Shown here: piece after piece, positions 62,657 to 64,000 of the stretch
How positions within the stretch are numbered: position 1 is the first letter of the stretch
Layout: the number at the start of each line of letters is the position of its first letter
NCBI GenBank assembly: GCA_947179155.2
Contig: OX359270.1
Coordinates: 2,284,501-2,348,500 of the forward strand
Reading direction: 5' to 3'
DNA from: Hedera helix
Taxonomy: Eukaryota > Streptophyta > Magnoliopsida > Apiales > Araliaceae
Length of the DNA stretch: 64,000 nucleotides
Position numbers and translations under genes: made by a program
Notes under the pieces: generated by a model
Database searches by the model: none
The model's input: only the letters and a program-made list of their open reading frames with translations
What the model was told of the DNA's origin: nothing

Positions 62657-64000
62657 TTAGAAATGTTCATTTCTTGTGATGTTGCTTAGTTAAAATGCTT
62701 GCTGATGTTGTCTGTTGCTAATTTGGATGTTGACTACTACTATTTGTTAAATAGTGTTAGATAGTGTTGTAATTAGTACATGTAGTACTTGTGTATTACT
62801 GATTTGGTTTCAAATGAGTCTTTGTATTAACAATGGTACGCATTTACGAGTATAAATTTTTTAATGTATTTTTGTCTTTAGCAAATCCTCTTCTAAAATA
62901 ATCCTGGACATAATTAGTTTAGTTAGTTGGATGAGATGATTCATAATTCTCTTCTAAAAAAAATTCTCAATTGATTTCTCGTTTGCCGTAGTTGCTAATA
63001 TTGCATACTAAGTAATGTGTGCTCCTTTTTCCGAAGCATGAAAACTTAAGACATCCAGATCTGTCATTGATGATATTAGTTTATAAGGGCCTGTTGTGAT
63101 ATTTTGGTCTTTTGGTAATGTTCTGCAACCAGATTAACCTCTGACCCTTTCTTGGACTCGTGTCTAAGTTGTTTGTGATCGTCATCATCATCCTGCTGAT
63201 CCATTAACCATATTGTTTGTGGAAATTGACCTTTGTGAAACCCACTCAAAAAAGCAACTTGATCCGGTGTAAGTTTAGTTTATTATTTACTTTGGTAATT
63301 CCATGGTGTTCATGACTTCTCTCATCAATTTCATTTATTTCCCTATCAATATGCACAAAACCTGTTGCATGCCGACTATCCAGATGGTCAAACCATAAAA
63401 CAAACTTCAAAGTGGTCGAAACACTACCATAAATAGAGAAATGTCAAACCACTTACTTTGAGTGGTGTAGTCAATTGCTTCCTTTTCACTTAGAAGCAAA
63501 GCTTCCTACATTCAAGTATAACTAAACTAAGTTCAGTGGTTCCTTTTAAGTAATCCTCTATATATTGCATAAAGCTACACGATTGGCATATTTGAATGGT
63601 AATTGAGCTTTCCGAATTCGATAGTTCTTCTTAGTTCTTACTATTACTGCTATACTACTAGGTTAGCATGGCATGTTATAGCCTAATGCATTGGTAAAAG
63701 CCGTATTCATTTTGCAAACTCTTCACAATATCTCTAAAGAATAAACACAAAGTACAGATATAACAGAACAGTACAAAGTTTACTACACAGATTGGTACTA
63801 TTAATCAACATGGATAACTTTAGTCTGTTGGCGGTACAAAGTTTACTACACAAATTGGTACCATTTATCAAAATTACAACTGATTTAATAACATTAACTA
63901 CAACACTGCATACATAGCGTTAACAATTATGACAAATCGCACGATTAGTTGCAATTGACGCATATCAATTTGCACCCTCTCTAATTGGCTGGAGTCGTTA
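62657..64000. other. Spacer to window end, no gene recognised
   Basis: No coding exon is supportable. A short direct repeat of about 35 bp (GTACAAAGTTTACTACACA) occurs at 63771 and 63834. The edge may hold the flank of another gene or element outside the window. Confidence 0.4.

Noticed and set aside
1..64000. tRNA, rRNA or snoRNA genes
   Set aside because: None recognised by eye; the only tRNA-like word is the retrotransposon primer site at 18516-18527.

Overview
The window looks like nuclear DNA of a dicot plant. Coding exons are short and separated by AT-rich GT-AG introns, intergenic DNA is mostly nested or decayed transposable elements, and the recognisable host genes belong to plant families. 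I cannot name the species. Only two host genes look intact: an APCB1-like aspartyl protease with a membrane anchor (+ strand, exons between 35084 and 46384) and a vacuolar-clade ALMT anion channel (- strand, 53229 to 47219). They lie tail to tail about 0.8 kb apart. A FAR1/FRS-type transposase-derived gene at the right end (60114 to about 62580) keeps its domains but carries stops and a frameshift.

Layout. 1-4.4 kb: a decayed MuDR-type transposase gene on the - strand. 5.8-23 kb: a 5'-truncated Ty1/copia element split by two Ty3/gypsy insertions. One is a 3.16-kb solo LTR (7006-10166, TSD TTTAC). The other is a complete but defective 11.1-kb chromovirus, probably Tekay/Del lineage (10835-21916, TSD GTGAA). 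23.7-28 kb: a non-autonomous CACTA element, a Mutator-type MITE with a 9-bp TSD, a hAT-type MITE, and a tandem duplication with a ~740-bp period. 28.1-32.9 kb: a 4.8-kb probable solo LTR with an AT-rich palindrome array. 33.9-34.5 kb: another hAT-type MITE. 35-46.4 kb: the protease gene. 47.2-53.2 kb: the ALMT gene, whose fifth intron holds an LTR-like insertion. 53.3-59.4 kb: AT-rich spacer with MITE-like repeats, twin hairpins and microsatellites. 59.4-62.6 kb: promoter, 5'UTR intron and body of the FRS-like pseudogene. 62.7-64 kb: no gene seen.

The most interesting observation is that the first exon of the protease gene (N-terminal tail plus transmembrane anchor) is present twice, 3.6 kb apart, each copy with its own 5' flank, upstream of a single set of catalytic exons. 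Both copies are open and both can join exon 2 in frame. The upstream copy has a normal GT donor. The downstream copy has GC at the same place and could alternatively use a GT six bases further on. This could be an alternative-promoter arrangement giving two N-termini, or a duplication that is decaying. All splice sites here were read by eye; no transcript data or database search was available.
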